Below, piece after piece: positions 8,688 through 17,066 of a DNA stretch of 64,000 nucleotides. This DNA comes from Pseudoalteromonas shioyasakiensis (GTDB lineage: Bacteria > Pseudomonadota > Gammaproteobacteria > Enterobacterales > Alteromonadaceae), in assembly GCA_013391845.1 (NCBI GenBank), contig CP058414.1:889501-953500 (forward strand), read 5' to 3'. Under the pieces are notes generated by a model. That model did not search any database and was not told where the DNA came from. It saw nothing but the letters and a program-made list of their open reading frames with translations. How positions within the stretch are numbered: the stretch's first letter is position 1; every line of letters begins with the position of its first letter. A program made the translations under genes and the position numbers.

Positions 8688-9320
8688 ATGAAAAAAATAG
8701 CACTATCTTTAACTATATTGCTTGGTACGTTGTCAGCAAGCAACGCAACAGCATTTGATGGCGATGTAAACGCAGGTAAAGAGAAATCGGCAACGTGTGC
8801 GGCTTGTCACGGCCCAGACGGTAATGCACCGGTTAATATCTACCCTAAAATTGCAGGCCAACACGCAGATTATATCTATAAACAATTACAAGAGTTTAAA
8901 TTAGGTATGACATCTGGAGGCAAAGAAGGTCGTATGGATCCAGTAATGAGTGGTATGGCTATGCCGCTTAGCGATCAAGACATGAAAGACCTAGCTGCTT
9001 ACTTCTCTTCTTTAAATATGTCTGAAGGTACAACACCTAAAGATGTAGTGGAAGTGGGTCAACAGCTTTATAAAGCCGGTGATGCTGAGCGCGGTATTCC
9101 AGCATGTGCTGCGTGTCACGGTCCACGTGGCAACGGTACATCACTAGCAAAATTTCCGAAAGTTTCGTTCCAACATCCAGAATACATCAAGTCACAACTT
9201 GAAAAGTTCCGTGATGGTACGCGTAATAACGACTTAAACGGTATGATGCAAGATATCGCTAAAAAGCTAACAGATAAAGACATCGAAGTACTTTCAAAAT
9301 ACTTAGGTGGCTTACACTAA
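8688..9320 (+). CDS. Cytochrome c4 (periplasmic dihaem)
   Basis: A 210-residue protein with a signal peptide (residues 1-22) and two homologous cytochrome domains. The haem motifs are CAACH at 37-41 and CAACH at 140-144. Met-rich segments (MSGMAM near residues 87-92 and LNGMMQDI near residues 182-190) fit the axial methionines. Cytochrome c4 passes electrons to terminal oxidases of the cbb3 or copper type. The gene is monocistronic, with a strong terminator 49 bases after the stop. Confidence 0.94.
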   Translation: MKKIALSLTILLGTLSASNATAFDGDVNAGKEKSATCAACHGPDGNAPVNIYPKIAGQHADYIYKQLQEFKLGMTSGGKEGRMDPVMSGMAMPLSDQDMKDLAAYFSSLNMSEGTTPKDVVEVGQQLYKAGDAERGIPACAACHGPRGNGTSLAKFPKVSFQHPEYIKSQLEKFRDGTRNNDLNGMMQDIAKKLTDKDIEVLSKYLGGLH

Positions 9321-9368
9321 AGTCTGATTGCGGATAGAAATACTCCGTATTAATATGTGATTAGTGTG

Positions 9369-9396
9369 AAAAAAGCAGCGCAAGCTGCTTTTTTTG
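9369..9396 (+). terminator. Terminator of the cytochrome c4 gene
   Basis: AAAAAAGCAGC, loop GCAA, GCTGCTTTTTTT. This is a canonical stem with tetraloop and T run. Confidence 0.88.
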
Positions 9397-9407
9397 TATT
9401 TAACACA

Positions 9408-9424
9408 TGTCGAAATCTCCTACT
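9408..9424 (+). promoter_or_regulatory. Possible GacA/UvrY-type upstream activating site
   Basis: TGTCGAAATCTCCTACT resembles the 18-base palindrome recognised by GacA/UvrY regulators upstream of Csr/Rsm RNAs (TGTAAG...CTTACA; E. coli csrB has TGTGAGAGATCTCTTACA). The match is partial, best in the right half. It lies about 185 bases before the predicted start of the CsrB-like RNA, a distance usual for such sites. Confidence 0.4.
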
Positions 9425-9559
9425 CTCGTGTGAGACATTGTCCATAGTGAGCTGTAAGCTAAATCCTATTTTTATTTCTATTTTTAGCATAACTCTTTGT
9501 TATTAAATGGATTGCACTTGTTGCAATATCTTATCTGTAAGAAAAATTATATAAATTAG

Positions 9560-9587
9560 TTGTAACAAAATTATTAATGAGTAAATT
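9560..9587 (+). promoter_or_regulatory. Promoter candidate for the CsrB/CsrC-like RNA
   Basis: TTGTAA (9560-9565) and TAAATT (9582-9587) are spaced by 16 bases. The predicted start is near 9594. The region is AT-rich, so other starts cannot be excluded. Confidence 0.35.
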
Positions 9588-9593
9588 AACCAC

Positions 9594-9910
9594 TGTCGCT
9601 GAGACATCAAAAACAACATGGACAATGTAATAAGGAAAGTGATTGCGGCAAGTCTTTAGGGGTTGACACTGGTTAGGTGTCCTAAAGGAAATAACAAAAA
9701 AGCGTCAGGATTGACCGAGAATAATAAAAGCTCATGGAAGTTTAATAATAAAAACAAAATGGAATGCTACACGGAAGGTTAAAAAAATAACAAAATGGAT
9801 AAACAATAATAATAAAAATAATAAAGACTAAAAAGTCGAAGGGAGAAGTGTCCAGATAATTGGCGCTCAGATTAGTAGGCGGTAGAGATGTTTTCTCTAC
9901 CGCCTTTTTA
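9594..9910 (+). ncRNA. CsrB/CsrC-family RNA (CsrA-sequestering sponge)
   Basis: This RNA of about 317 nt has no ORF and nine GGA motifs, at 9620, 9634, 9687, 9708, 9736, 9761, 9773, 9797 and 9842, nearly all as ANGGA or AGGA. Two sit in clear hairpin loops: ACAT-GGACA-ATGT (9616-9628) and GTCA-GGAT-TGAC (9704-9715). A longer stem (CTTTAG/CTAAAG with GACAC/GTGTC) spans about 9654-9687. The RNA ends in a strong terminator. Such RNAs titrate the translational regulator CsrA. The position just before yihI is where E. coli encodes CsrC. The 3' end is firm; the 5' end is a guess. Confidence 0.82.
9878..9910 (+). terminator. Terminator of the CsrB/CsrC-like RNA
   Basis: GGCGGTAGAG, a short loop, CTCTACCGCC, then TTTTTATTTG. 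It is a perfect 10-bp stem with a T run, and no protein gene precedes it. Confidence 0.9.
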
Positions 9911-10071
9911 TTTGTCCTGTTACAATAGCCACCGTTTGTACTAAAAGTATAAAAAGTGCGCAGTTCGTCAAGTTGACCAACCACATCCGCACATCGAATT
10001 CTTCTGGTTATGCCAGCATTACAATGCCACAAAGGCGTTGTGCACAACCTCTTAAGTGAGATGATCAAGAT

Positions 10072-10671
10072 ATGAGTAGAAAGAAAAAGTCGCGTAAAAT
10101 TCCATCAAATGGTCCTGTACGTTTAAGCAAAGAAAAGCTTAAAGAAATGCGCGCGTTAAAAGAGCAGCGAGTTAAAAAGACCAAAGGCGCTAAACCAGGG
10201 TCTCGAAATGCACCTGATGTACTAAGCGCAGAAAACGCAGCAGCGAACAATCAACCGAAAGATAAGCGTGTTGGTAGTAAAAAGCCTATTTCTTTAGTTG
10301 CCCCTAAGGCCGAGCCGAAAGTTGAAATGAAACGCAACTTGAAACCAATGGTTGAGCTTAAAAAAGTGGCTGAGCCTGAATTAACGCCAGAGCAAGAGTT
10401 AGAAGCGCTAGAAAATGACGAGCGTCTACTGAAGTTGGTTGAGCGTCATGAGCGTGGCGAGTTATTAACTGGTAAAGATGCTAAGTACTTTAATAGTCGT
10501 ATTGCTCGTCATCAGGCTTTATGCGAGCTATTAGGTATTGAAGATGAAGACGAGTACGAAGATGACTTTGAAGATGATTCATTCGATGAAGGTGAGTCTG
10601 ACTTCGATAAGTACTTATCAGATGACTTAGCCAACGAATGGTTTGATGACGAAGATGAGGATGAGCGATGA
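10072..10671 (+). CDS. yihI: Der GTPase-activating protein YihI
   Basis: A 199-residue, highly charged protein. The N-terminus (MSRKKKSRKIPSNGP, then the basic stretch to about residue 60) matches YihI. The middle block LEALENDERLLKLVERHERGE near residues 107-128 and the YFNSRIARHQALCELLGI block near 134-150 are the conserved part. The tail is almost entirely Asp/Glu. In E. coli, YihI stimulates the GTPase Der and so tunes 50S subunit assembly. Position between the Csr-type RNA and hemN matches E. coli. It overlaps the next gene by four bases (ATGA). Confidence 0.88.
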   Translation: MSRKKKSRKIPSNGPVRLSKEKLKEMRALKEQRVKKTKGAKPGSRNAPDVLSAENAAANNQPKDKRVGSKKPISLVAPKAEPKVEMKRNLKPMVELKKVAEPELTPEQELEALENDERLLKLVERHERGELLTGKDAKYFNSRIARHQALCELLGIEDEDEYEDDFEDDSFDEGESDFDKYLSDDLANEWFDDEDEDER

Positions 10672-11183
10672 GCACAACCTTGATTATTGCCATAGTAATT
10701 GGTGCGGCAATTATCGCAGGGCTTGCGTTTTATGCAGGACAACTTCTTTATAAACTAAAAGAGCAAAATAAGCTTATCGCCAAGAAGCAAGCTGAGCATG
10801 AGCAAAAGCTTGCAGCATCAAAAGCAAAACGTAATGCAAAGTTAGCCGATAGCATTCATTTAATTGCCCGTGCAATGAATGAAGAGCAATGTGAGTTCTC
10901 TGAAGGCTGCTTACGCATTTGGGTGCTGATCTCTCAATACAGCTTTGCAGAAGAGTTTGAGTTAAGTGAGCGTTACCCTGGCATCTTTAAAATGTACGAA
11001 GTCGTAAAAGATATGCCAACGCACGATGCTCGAAAGAAATACTCTAAAAAAGAGGTTTTCAAAATGGACACCGTTCGCTGGCGTGCTGAAGAGCAGCATA
11101 GCGATGAGATTAAAGCAGATTGCGCCCGCATAATTGAAGAGTTTAAAGCCGCGCCAGGCAGCGAAAACGTAGTATTCAATTAA
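10668..11183 (+). CDS. DUF2489 membrane-anchored protein
   Basis: A 171-residue protein with one N-terminal membrane segment (residues 4-28), a basic coiled-coil stretch (about 29-60), then a soluble domain with EGCLRIWVLISQY and DARKKYSKKEVFKMDTVRW, which fits DUF2489. It is probably a cytoplasmic domain tethered to the inner membrane. The function is unknown. It is translationally coupled to yihI and ends before a terminator shared with hemN. Confidence 0.75.
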   Translation: MSTTLIIAIVIGAAIIAGLAFYAGQLLYKLKEQNKLIAKKQAEHEQKLAASKAKRNAKLADSIHLIARAMNEEQCEFSEGCLRIWVLISQYSFAEEFELSERYPGIFKMYEVVKDMPTHDARKKYSKKEVFKMDTVRWRAEEQHSDEIKADCARIIEEFKAAPGSENVVFN

Positions 11184-11209
11184 GCAGAAGTTGTGATTTA
11201 AGCAAAATA

Positions 11210-11236
11210 AAAAGCAGAGCCTAGGCTCTGCTTTTT
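11210..11236. terminator. Bidirectional terminator between the DUF2489 gene and hemN
   Basis: AAAGCAGAGCC and GGCTCTGCTTT pair around TA, with A and T runs on either side, so it can serve both convergent genes. Confidence 0.85.
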
Positions 11237-11242
11237 GTTGGG

Positions 11243-12616
11243 CTAGATAACTCGTGAGAAACGAGTTTGCTTGATTTGTTGTTGTAGGTGCGCATCAAAG
11301 CACATACAAATAATACGAATAAATAAATTACCGCGGGCTGTTACTGTGATCTTATCTTGGCTAACAGTCACCAAGCCATCAGCAAGCAGTGGGTCGAGTG
11401 CTTTTAGTGCCTCACAGAAGTAGCTAGCGAAGTTGATATTAAATTGTTCTTCGATTGCTGGAATATCAAGCTCAAACTGGCAGATCAATTGTTTGATTAC
11501 TGCGGCACGTAAAGTATCGTCATCAGTTAGAGCGACACCTTTACATACTGCACTGCCAAACCCTTCTTGCACAGCTTTGTAATAGTGCTTTAACTCTTTT
11601 TCGTTTTGTAAAATAGCATTGCCAATTTGCGAAATAGACGACACGCCTAAACCTAATAAGTCACACTGTCCATGCGTTGTGTAACCTTGGAAATTACGAT
11701 GTAATTGACCTGCGTTTTGCGCAATTGCCAGTTCATTGTCTTTACGGGCAAAGTGGTCCATACCGATAAACTGATAACCCGCCGCTAACATCTGCTCAAG
11801 TGTATTTTTGAACATAGTGAGCTTATCGCCAGCAGATGGTAAGTCAGCGTCTTTAATCTTGCGCTGTGCTGCGAATCTATCTGGTAAGTGAGCATAGTTA
11901 AATACCGAAACGCGATCGGGGTTTAGTTCAATAAGCTGTGCAATCGTCTCTTTGAAGCTCTCAGGCGTTTGCAAAGGTAAACCGTAAATCATATCGGCAT
12001 TAATAGATTTAAAGCCAAGCTCACGAGCTTCACTAATCAAGCCTTTTACAGATTGCACGCTTTGTGGACGATTAACTGCCAGTTGCACATCATCATTGAA
12101 ATCTTGAATTCCAAACGAGACACGATTGAAGCCAAGCTTACGTAGGTGAACTAGCATGCCATCAGCTAAAGAACGAGGGTCAATCTCAATACCACGCTCG
12201 GCATCATCAGCAAAATTAAAGTGCTGTTCAACTAACGTCATTAAGCGGCTCATTTGTTCTGCCGATAAAAAAGTTGGCGTACCACCTCCTAAATGCAGTT
12301 GCTCAACTTTATAATCAGCAAAAAGCGTTGCTTGCTCAGCAATCTCAAGCGCTAAATTATCTAGGTATAAATCGGCTTTGGATTGATGACGTGTGATCAC
12401 CTTGTTACAGCCACAGTAATAACAAAGCTGACTGCAAAAAGGGATATGGATATACAGCGATAAAGAACGGCTTTTCGACGCTGCAATCGCGTTAATCATA
12501 TCTTGTTGGTTATAACCATCAGCTAAAGACAATGCCGTTGGGTAAGATGTATATCGAGGCCCAGAAATATTGTACTTGTTGATCAGAGATTGATCCCAGC
12601 TTGGTAAATTTATCAC
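11243..12616 (-). CDS. hemN: Oxygen-independent coproporphyrinogen III oxidase
   Basis: A 457-residue radical SAM enzyme that decarboxylates coproporphyrinogen III to protoporphyrinogen IX during anaerobic haem synthesis. The N-terminal YNISGPRYTSYPTAL block and the cluster motif CSQLCYYCGC (Cys61, 65, 68) are those of true HemN, including the extra CxC. The SAM-binding GGGTPT follows. The start is taken as the GTG at 12616, because GCGGAG lies eight bases before it. A longer frame from 12625 has no such site. An FNR-like box lies upstream. Confidence 0.95.
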   Translation of the reverse strand: MINLPSWDQSLINKYNISGPRYTSYPTALSLADGYNQQDMINAIAASKSRSLSLYIHIPFCSQLCYYCGCNKVITRHQSKADLYLDNLALEIAEQATLFADYKVEQLHLGGGTPTFLSAEQMSRLMTLVEQHFNFADDAERGIEIDPRSLADGMLVHLRKLGFNRVSFGIQDFNDDVQLAVNRPQSVQSVKGLISEARELGFKSINADMIYGLPLQTPESFKETIAQLIELNPDRVSVFNYAHLPDRFAAQRKIKDADLPSAGDKLTMFKNTLEQMLAAGYQFIGMDHFARKDNELAIAQNAGQLHRNFQGYTTHGQCDLLGLGVSSISQIGNAILQNEKELKHYYKAVQEGFGSAVCKGVALTDDDTLRAAVIKQLICQFELDIPAIEEQFNINFASYFCEALKALDPLLADGLVTVSQDKITVTARGNLFIRIICMCFDAHLQQQIKQTRFSRVI

Positions 12617-12674
12617 AGTCAGCACTCCGCAATTGATTGAGCGGCTATTTTAACGAGTTTACTGATCTAGCTAT

Positions 12675-12688
12675 TTGATCTAGAACAA
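12675..12688 (-). promoter_or_regulatory. FNR/ANR-like box upstream of hemN
   Basis: TTGATCTAGAACAA has one mismatch to TTGATnnnnATCAA and the correct four-base spacer. It is about 60 bases before the hemN start. FNR or ANR control of hemN is known in other gammaproteobacteria, so the position makes sense. Confidence 0.45.
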
Positions 12689-12888
12689 TGTCGGAAGCTA
12701 GAAACTAATCGGCATGCTTTAAGGTTGTTGTAAAAACAAAAAGTTTACTATTTGAGCAATTGAATTAGTGATTGTTAAAATAAAGGGTTTTGCTAGTGAC
12801 AAGGTTACAAAAACTTTTTATACTGCATCCCGCTTTAGTCAGTTAAACCTGCTAAACGCATCAAAAATTTAGCTTTCGCTAATACATT

Positions 12889-12965
12889 GGCCCCTTAGCT
12901 CAGTTGGTTAGAGCACACGACTCATAATCGTTAGGTCCCCAGTTCAAGTCTGGGAGGGGCCACCA
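12889..12965 (+). tRNA. tRNA-Ile (CAU anticodon, lysidine type)
   Basis: A complete 77-base cloverleaf from GGCCCC to GGGGCC plus encoded CCA. The anticodon CAT is at 12923-12925. The body is very close to E. coli ileX/ileY, the tRNA-Ile2 whose C34 becomes lysidine to read AUA, and differs from initiator and elongator tRNA-Met. It is a single gene with no tRNA neighbours. Confidence 0.93.
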
Positions 12966-13017
12966 TTTTCTTTATATTAAAACTTGTAAATCAACGCTTT
13001 ACACCAATCTTTAACAG

Positions 13018-13039
13018 TTTTGTTCCACTTTTGTTCCAC
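13018..13039 (+). repeat. Two tandem 11-base repeats after tRNA-Ile
   Basis: TTTTGTTCCAC occurs twice in tandem (13018-13028, 13029-13039). It lies in a 250-base gap between the tRNA and the next gene that is otherwise AT-rich and featureless. I see no integrase or attachment-site duplication. Confidence 0.4.
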
Positions 13040-13215
13040 CCATGTTTTTATCCTTAAAATTCAACCAAATAAAATTATTTTTAATTTTTTAAAAATATTT
13101 TGTCAGGTTTTTTGAGTTTGTCTCGTCTATAGCTGCAAATGACACGAAGTTGTTCTATTCGGTGGTAGCGATAGGCAGTGTCTTATGTATCTATTTTTAC
13201 GAAAAGGACAAGCTC

Positions 13216-13923
13216 ATGACGACTACAACATCAACTGTGAATACGCTAAAACTTGATTCAACGAATGCACCATTTAGTGATGCTGCTCTTTGGTTAAAAG
13301 AAGGTTGGGGGCTATTTAAAAAGGCGCCGTTTAAACTTTTCTTACTAATGACACTGTTCGCTATTTTGCCTGGGCTAGTGCAACTATTGCCAGCACCTAT
13401 AGGTTTAACATTATCGAAATGGTTAGCGCCTATGTTAATGGCAACCGTGTGGCCTTTATTGTTTAACCTAAATAGTAATCAAGGCTTTTCATTTCGACAC
13501 AATACAACATGGGCGAAGTGGGGACGAGTTGCGGTTTGGTCAGTAGTGGGTATTTTACTCGCGCTGGTGCAACTTGCTGTAGGGAGTACTTTGATTGGAA
13601 GTGAGCAGTTATCGGCATTATTATCTGGTCAGTTTGTTGATGTTGAGCGTTGGCGCGTAGGAGTTATGTTTGTATCAATTGTTCCTATGAATATGCTGCT
13701 TATATTTGTGGTACCTCTGTTACTTTTAAGTAATTCTTCACTTAGTGCAGCTGTAAAAGAAAGCCTTGCAACAGCACTAAGAGTGATTAAACCGCTAAGC
13801 GTGCTTTGTTTGATTAATATGCTTGTTACCTTTGCTGCACCGTATAGCCTTTTACCTATGCTACTGATGGGGCCTGTATTAGCGTGTACTTTCTTTTGTG
13901 CCTATAATCGTTTGTTCAAATAA
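13216..13923 (+). CDS. Multi-pass membrane protein, BPSS1780-like
   Basis: A 235-residue protein with about five or six hydrophobic segments after a polar 30-residue N-terminus. The WLKEGWGLFKKAPFKLFLL stretch near residues 28-46 resembles the start of BPSS1780-type membrane proteins of unknown function. AAGGA precedes the ATG at 13216. An upstream in-frame extension (from 13150) lacks a binding site and is not used. It is followed 21 bases later by an ECF sigma factor gene on the same strand, so it may be part of that regulon. Confidence 0.6.
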   Translation: MTTTTSTVNTLKLDSTNAPFSDAALWLKEGWGLFKKAPFKLFLLMTLFAILPGLVQLLPAPIGLTLSKWLAPMLMATVWPLLFNLNSNQGFSFRHNTTWAKWGRVAVWSVVGILLALVQLAVGSTLIGSEQLSALLSGQFVDVERWRVGVMFVSIVPMNMLLIFVVPLLLLSNSSLSAAVKESLATALRVIKPLSVLCLINMLVTFAAPYSLLPMLLMGPVLACTFFCAYNRLFK

Positions 13924-13944
13924 TAATAAAAACATGGAAGTACA

Positions 13945-14448
13945 GTGAAAGCTGATGTTCAAATAAACACATTGCTGAATGAATACGCGCCGCTGTTGGC
14001 GCGTGTTGCTGCAACCTACGAGATCAATCAAGCGTTACAAGATGAGCTAATTCAAGAGATGTCATTGGCGCTTTGGCGCGCATTTGAAAGTAATGAATCA
14101 TCACCAGATATTGCCTTTCGAGGCGATGCTAGCGTAAAAACCTATATCGCCCGAATAGCTCACAATAAAGCAGTTGATCATGTGATTAAAGAGCAAAACC
14201 GTAAAGAGGTTGCAAGCTCTGAGAGTGTTGATTACACCCAAGCTTTAAGTGCACACAAATCACAAGACGACAGTTTAGATTTAATGGCTGCCCTGCGTAA
14301 ATTAACGCTGAAATATAGGCAGGTGCTTGCTCTACAGCTTGAAGGGTTTAATCAAAGTGAGATAGCCGAAACACTGGGTCTGTCTGAAGATGCTGTTGCG
14401 AAACGTGCAAGTAGAGCAAGGCAACAACTTGCAAGCCTAATGGAGTGA
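13945..14448 (+). CDS. ECF-type RNA polymerase sigma factor
   Basis: A 167-residue protein with sigma region 2 (about residues 10-85; DELIQEMSLALWRAFE and the KTYIARIAHNKAVDHVIK recognition part) and region 4 (about 108-165; LTLKYRQVLALQLEGFNQSEIAETLGLSEDAVAKRASRARQQL, a clear helix-turn-helix). It starts at GTG with GGAAG six bases before. The last four bases overlap the next gene (GTGA). The target promoters are unknown. The flanking membrane genes suggest an envelope or membrane-state signal. Confidence 0.9.
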   Translation: MKADVQINTLLNEYAPLLARVAATYEINQALQDELIQEMSLALWRAFESNESSPDIAFRGDASVKTYIARIAHNKAVDHVIKEQNRKEVASSESVDYTQALSAHKSQDDSLDLMAALRKLTLKYRQVLALQLEGFNQSEIAETLGLSEDAVAKRASRARQQLASLME

Positions 14449-15023
14449 ATGAAGTGGATAAATTCGAAGCAGATGATCAATTAGCTAAGTGGCAGCAGGC
14501 ATTCGTGCAGGCAACGCCGAAAGTGGATAGCGCTGCATTAATTGCACAAACACAAAAGTCGCGAACTAAATTAAAGCTAAAAGGTTTAATAGACTCTTTA
14601 TTAGGTGTTGTGGTAACCGTGTTTTGTATTTACGCCATGTTGTTTGAGGCAAAACATACTTATGAAACCTTCATGTTTGCACTATTAGTGCCTATTCCAC
14701 TAGGTTTTGGCGTTTGGTCTTACCGTTTAAGACGAAAGCTTTGGCGGGCTGAAACGCTAGACGTAAACGCGATGCTCAACTTTAAAGAAAGCCAGCTGAA
14801 ACACCAAGTTCATTACTGGTATGTGAGCTTTATTGGCTGTGTTGCTCTTTGGTCCGCTCTGCTAATTGTTGCCTTGTTTAACATGGTTATGTTTAAAACA
14901 TACAGCCTATGGCTTATCCAGCTTGGTATCAATGGCATTATAGTGTTCGCTGTTTATATGCGTCATAAAAAACTAAAATCACAGCTTGCTGCAGCGCTAG
15001 AGAGTATTCAAGCGATGCGCTGA
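14445..15023 (+). CDS. Membrane protein, possible anti-sigma factor
   Basis: A 192-residue protein with a soluble N-terminus of about 45 residues and four predicted membrane segments (about 48-66, 74-92, 125-147 and 153-171). It starts with GTG inside the stop of the sigma gene. This tight coupling and the cytosolic N-terminal region before the membrane part are typical of anti-sigma factors, but I recognise no ZAS motif or known family. The anti-sigma role is inference. Confidence 0.55.
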   Translation: MNEVDKFEADDQLAKWQQAFVQATPKVDSAALIAQTQKSRTKLKLKGLIDSLLGVVVTVFCIYAMLFEAKHTYETFMFALLVPIPLGFGVWSYRLRRKLWRAETLDVNAMLNFKESQLKHQVHYWYVSFIGCVALWSALLIVALFNMVMFKTYSLWLIQLGINGIIVFAVYMRHKKLKSQLAAALESIQAMR

Positions 15024-15094
15024 TATTGCTACTTGACGGGCTGTTCCTAAAACTTATATAACTTGTTATTCAAATAATAATAAAGGATATAAAG

Positions 15095-15226
15095 ATGGAA
15101 GTTTTATACAGTATTTTGTTTTGGGGATCGCCAGTCGGCTTAGGGTTGTTCTTTTTCTTATCCTGCACTGGGGCTGGGGTACTTTTCTGGGGGATTGCGC
15201 AGCTTAAGAAAGCCTCATCAAATTAA
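15095..15226 (+). CDS. Small hydrophobic protein (43 aa)
   Basis: A 43-codon ORF with AAAGGA seven bases before its ATG and a terminator directly after its stop. The product (MEVLYSILFWGSPVGLGLFF to KKASSN) has one or two hydrophobic segments and a short basic tail, so it is probably an inner-membrane microprotein. It follows the presumed anti-sigma gene by 71 bases on the same strand. I recognise no family. Confidence 0.55.
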   Translation: MEVLYSILFWGSPVGLGLFFFLSCTGAGVLFWGIAQLKKASSN

Positions 15227-15258
15227 AAAGCCGATGTGTGAACATCAGCTTTTTAATT
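15225..15258 (+). terminator. Terminator after the sigma-factor cluster
   Basis: AAAAAGC with GATGT pairs with ACATC and GCTTTTT. A T-rich tail follows. It lies between the 43-aa ORF and convergent galE and may serve both. Confidence 0.7.
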
Positions 15259-15269
15259 TTAGACTTTGA

Positions 15270-16283
15270 CTATTTGTAACCGTTAGGGTTATTACTTTGC
15301 CAGCGCCACGTATCTTGCATCATTTCATCGATGCCTCGTTCAGCTTGCCAGCCAAGCTCTTTTAACGCTTTTTCTGGTGCTGCATAGCAAGCTGCAATGT
15401 CGCCTGCTCTACGCGGTGAAATTTGATATGGGACAGCTTGACCGCTGGCTTTTTCAAAAGCGGTAACCATTTGCAGTACTGAGTAACCATTACCTGTGCC
15501 AAGGTTAAATACGTGTGCACCTGTATCAGTTGCAATACGGTTAAGTGCTTTTAAGTGACCTAATGCTAAATCGACGACATGGATATAATCACGAACACCT
15601 GTACCATCTACAGTATCGTAGTCATCCCCAAATACACCTAGCTTTGCTAGCTTACCCACTGCGACTTGCGAAATATAAGGTAATAAGTTGTTAGGTATAC
15701 CATTCGGGTCTTCACCAATCAGGCCGGATTCATGCGCGCCGACAGGGTTAAAGTAACGTAAGATAACAAAGGCAAAGCGTTCATCTGATTTTGCGATATC
15801 TTGTAGCATCATCTCAACCATAAGCTTTGATGTGCCATATGGGTTGGTCGTACCGCCAACCGGGAAGTCTTCACGAATTGGCAAGCTTGCAGGGTCACCG
15901 TATACAGTTGCTGATGAGCTAAATACTAACTTAAATACGCCAGCGTCACGCATGGCATCAACCAAAGTCAGTGTACCTTGTACGTTGTTTTGGTAATACT
16001 CAATAGGCTTTACAACCGATTCACCAACCGCTTTTAAACCAGCAAAGTGAATAACACTATCAATTGCGTGTTCACGGAATATTTTGTCTAGGCAGGCTCT
16101 ATCTAAAATATCACCTTGATAAAACGTGACGTCTTTGCCAGTGATTTGTTTTACGCGAGCCAATGACTCATTCGATGAATTACTTAAATTATCAAGAACA
16201 ACAACGTCAGTGCCTTGTTGTAATAATTCTAAAACGGTGTGAGAACCGATGTATCCGGCTCCGCCGGTGACTAAAATGGTCAT
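15270..16283 (-). CDS. galE: UDP-glucose 4-epimerase
   Basis: A 337-residue short-chain dehydrogenase that interconverts UDP-glucose and UDP-galactose with bound NAD. The Rossmann motif GGAGYIGS is at residues 7-14. The catalytic Ser in [11 protein letters not shown] and the YGTSK motif (Tyr149, Lys153) are present, as is RYFNPVGAH. No other gal genes are nearby, so supply of sugar nucleotides for polysaccharide or LPS is likelier than galactose catabolism. Confidence 0.95.
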   Translation of the reverse strand: MTILVTGGAGYIGSHTVLELLQQGTDVVVLDNLSNSSNESLARVKQITGKDVTFYQGDILDRACLDKIFREHAIDSVIHFAGLKAVGESVVKPIEYYQNNVQGTLTLVDAMRDAGVFKLVFSSSATVYGDPASLPIREDFPVGGTTNPYGTSKLMVEMMLQDIAKSDERFAFVILRYFNPVGAHESGLIGEDPNGIPNNLLPYISQVAVGKLAKLGVFGDDYDTVDGTGVRDYIHVVDLALGHLKALNRIATDTGAHVFNLGTGNGYSVLQMVTAFEKASGQAVPYQISPRRAGDIAACYAAPEKALKELGWQAERGIDEMMQDTWRWQSNNPNGYK

Positions 16284-16513
16284 AAAATATCCATGAACTA
16301 TACCTGGTTGAATTAGCCTTATTTCAGCACATTTTGCGTTAAATTACATAAATAAATTGTGATTCATAACAATAAAGCAAAAACATGAATCGCTTGTTTT
16401 TGATTACATTTTGCACCATATTGGTTACACCTAAGTGTTTAGATATTAAGCTATAGTTAATTGTCAGCAGCTAAAATTTAATCATTAGCTATACCTGTTA
16501 AGTGGAGAAACAG

Positions 16514-17017
16514 ATGAATACAGTAAAAAAAATTGCCTTAGCAATGGTTATTGCACTACCTGCTTTTGCTCATGCAGGAGAGGCAAAAGTTAAATGGCAT
16601 GACTTTAACGATTACCGTGATGTAGAACCTGGCAACAATTCACCAAAAGGTTCATTTCATAAAAATGTGGCGAAAAATTTTGAAAAACACTTCAACAAGC
16701 TTGCCGAAAAGTTACCTGAAGGCTACACCTTTAACGTTGAAGTGACAGAGCTTGACCTAGCCGGTGATGTGCGTTTTGGTACCATGAATGAGTTACGTAT
16801 CATCAAGCCAATTTACTTCCCACGTATCGACCTAAATTATTCGATTACCGATAAAAACGGTAAAGTGATAAGCGAAGCAAATGATATCAAGCTTAAAGAT
16901 ATGGGATTTATGGATCGCATGAAAATGGGGCGCGATGAAGCCTACTACTACGATAAGCGTTTAATCACTGATTGGTTTGAAGATGAGTTATTGCCGTCGT
17001 TAAATTTGGGTGAATGA
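16514..17017 (+). CDS. DUF3016 domain periplasmic protein
   Basis: A 167-residue protein with a signal peptide (residues 1-21, ending AHA) and a domain that starts VKWHDFNDYRDVEPGNNSP, which fits DUF3016. The segment ELDLAGDVRFG and the DEAYYYDKRLITDWFEDEL end are the conserved parts. The function is unknown. The ATG at 16514 follows GGAG by six bases. The GTG at 16502 is a less likely start. Confidence 0.8.
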   Translation: MNTVKKIALAMVIALPAFAHAGEAKVKWHDFNDYRDVEPGNNSPKGSFHKNVAKNFEKHFNKLAEKLPEGYTFNVEVTELDLAGDVRFGTMNELRIIKPIYFPRIDLNYSITDKNGKVISEANDIKLKDMGFMDRMKMGRDEAYYYDKRLITDWFEDELLPSLNLGE

Positions 17018-17041
17018 TAGCTGTCAGCTGTCAGCTGTCAG
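17018..17041 (+). repeat. Tandem heptamer AGCTGTC array
   Basis: Three near-perfect tandem copies of AGCTGTC directly after the DUF3016 stop. The same heptamer in degenerate form lies behind polA (5072-5099). Confidence 0.55.
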
Positions 17042-17066
17042 TTTAAAGTTGAACTGTGTTGTTTGT

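Noticed and set aside
9742..10068. 108-codon minus-strand ORF over the Csr-type RNA
   Set aside because: Low-complexity translation of an AT-rich structured RNA, opposite to the terminator, with no binding site or family features.
12889..13215. Integration site or genomic island at tRNA-Ile
   Set aside because: No integrase, no duplicated tRNA 3' end, and ordinary genes follow. Only a small tandem repeat is present.
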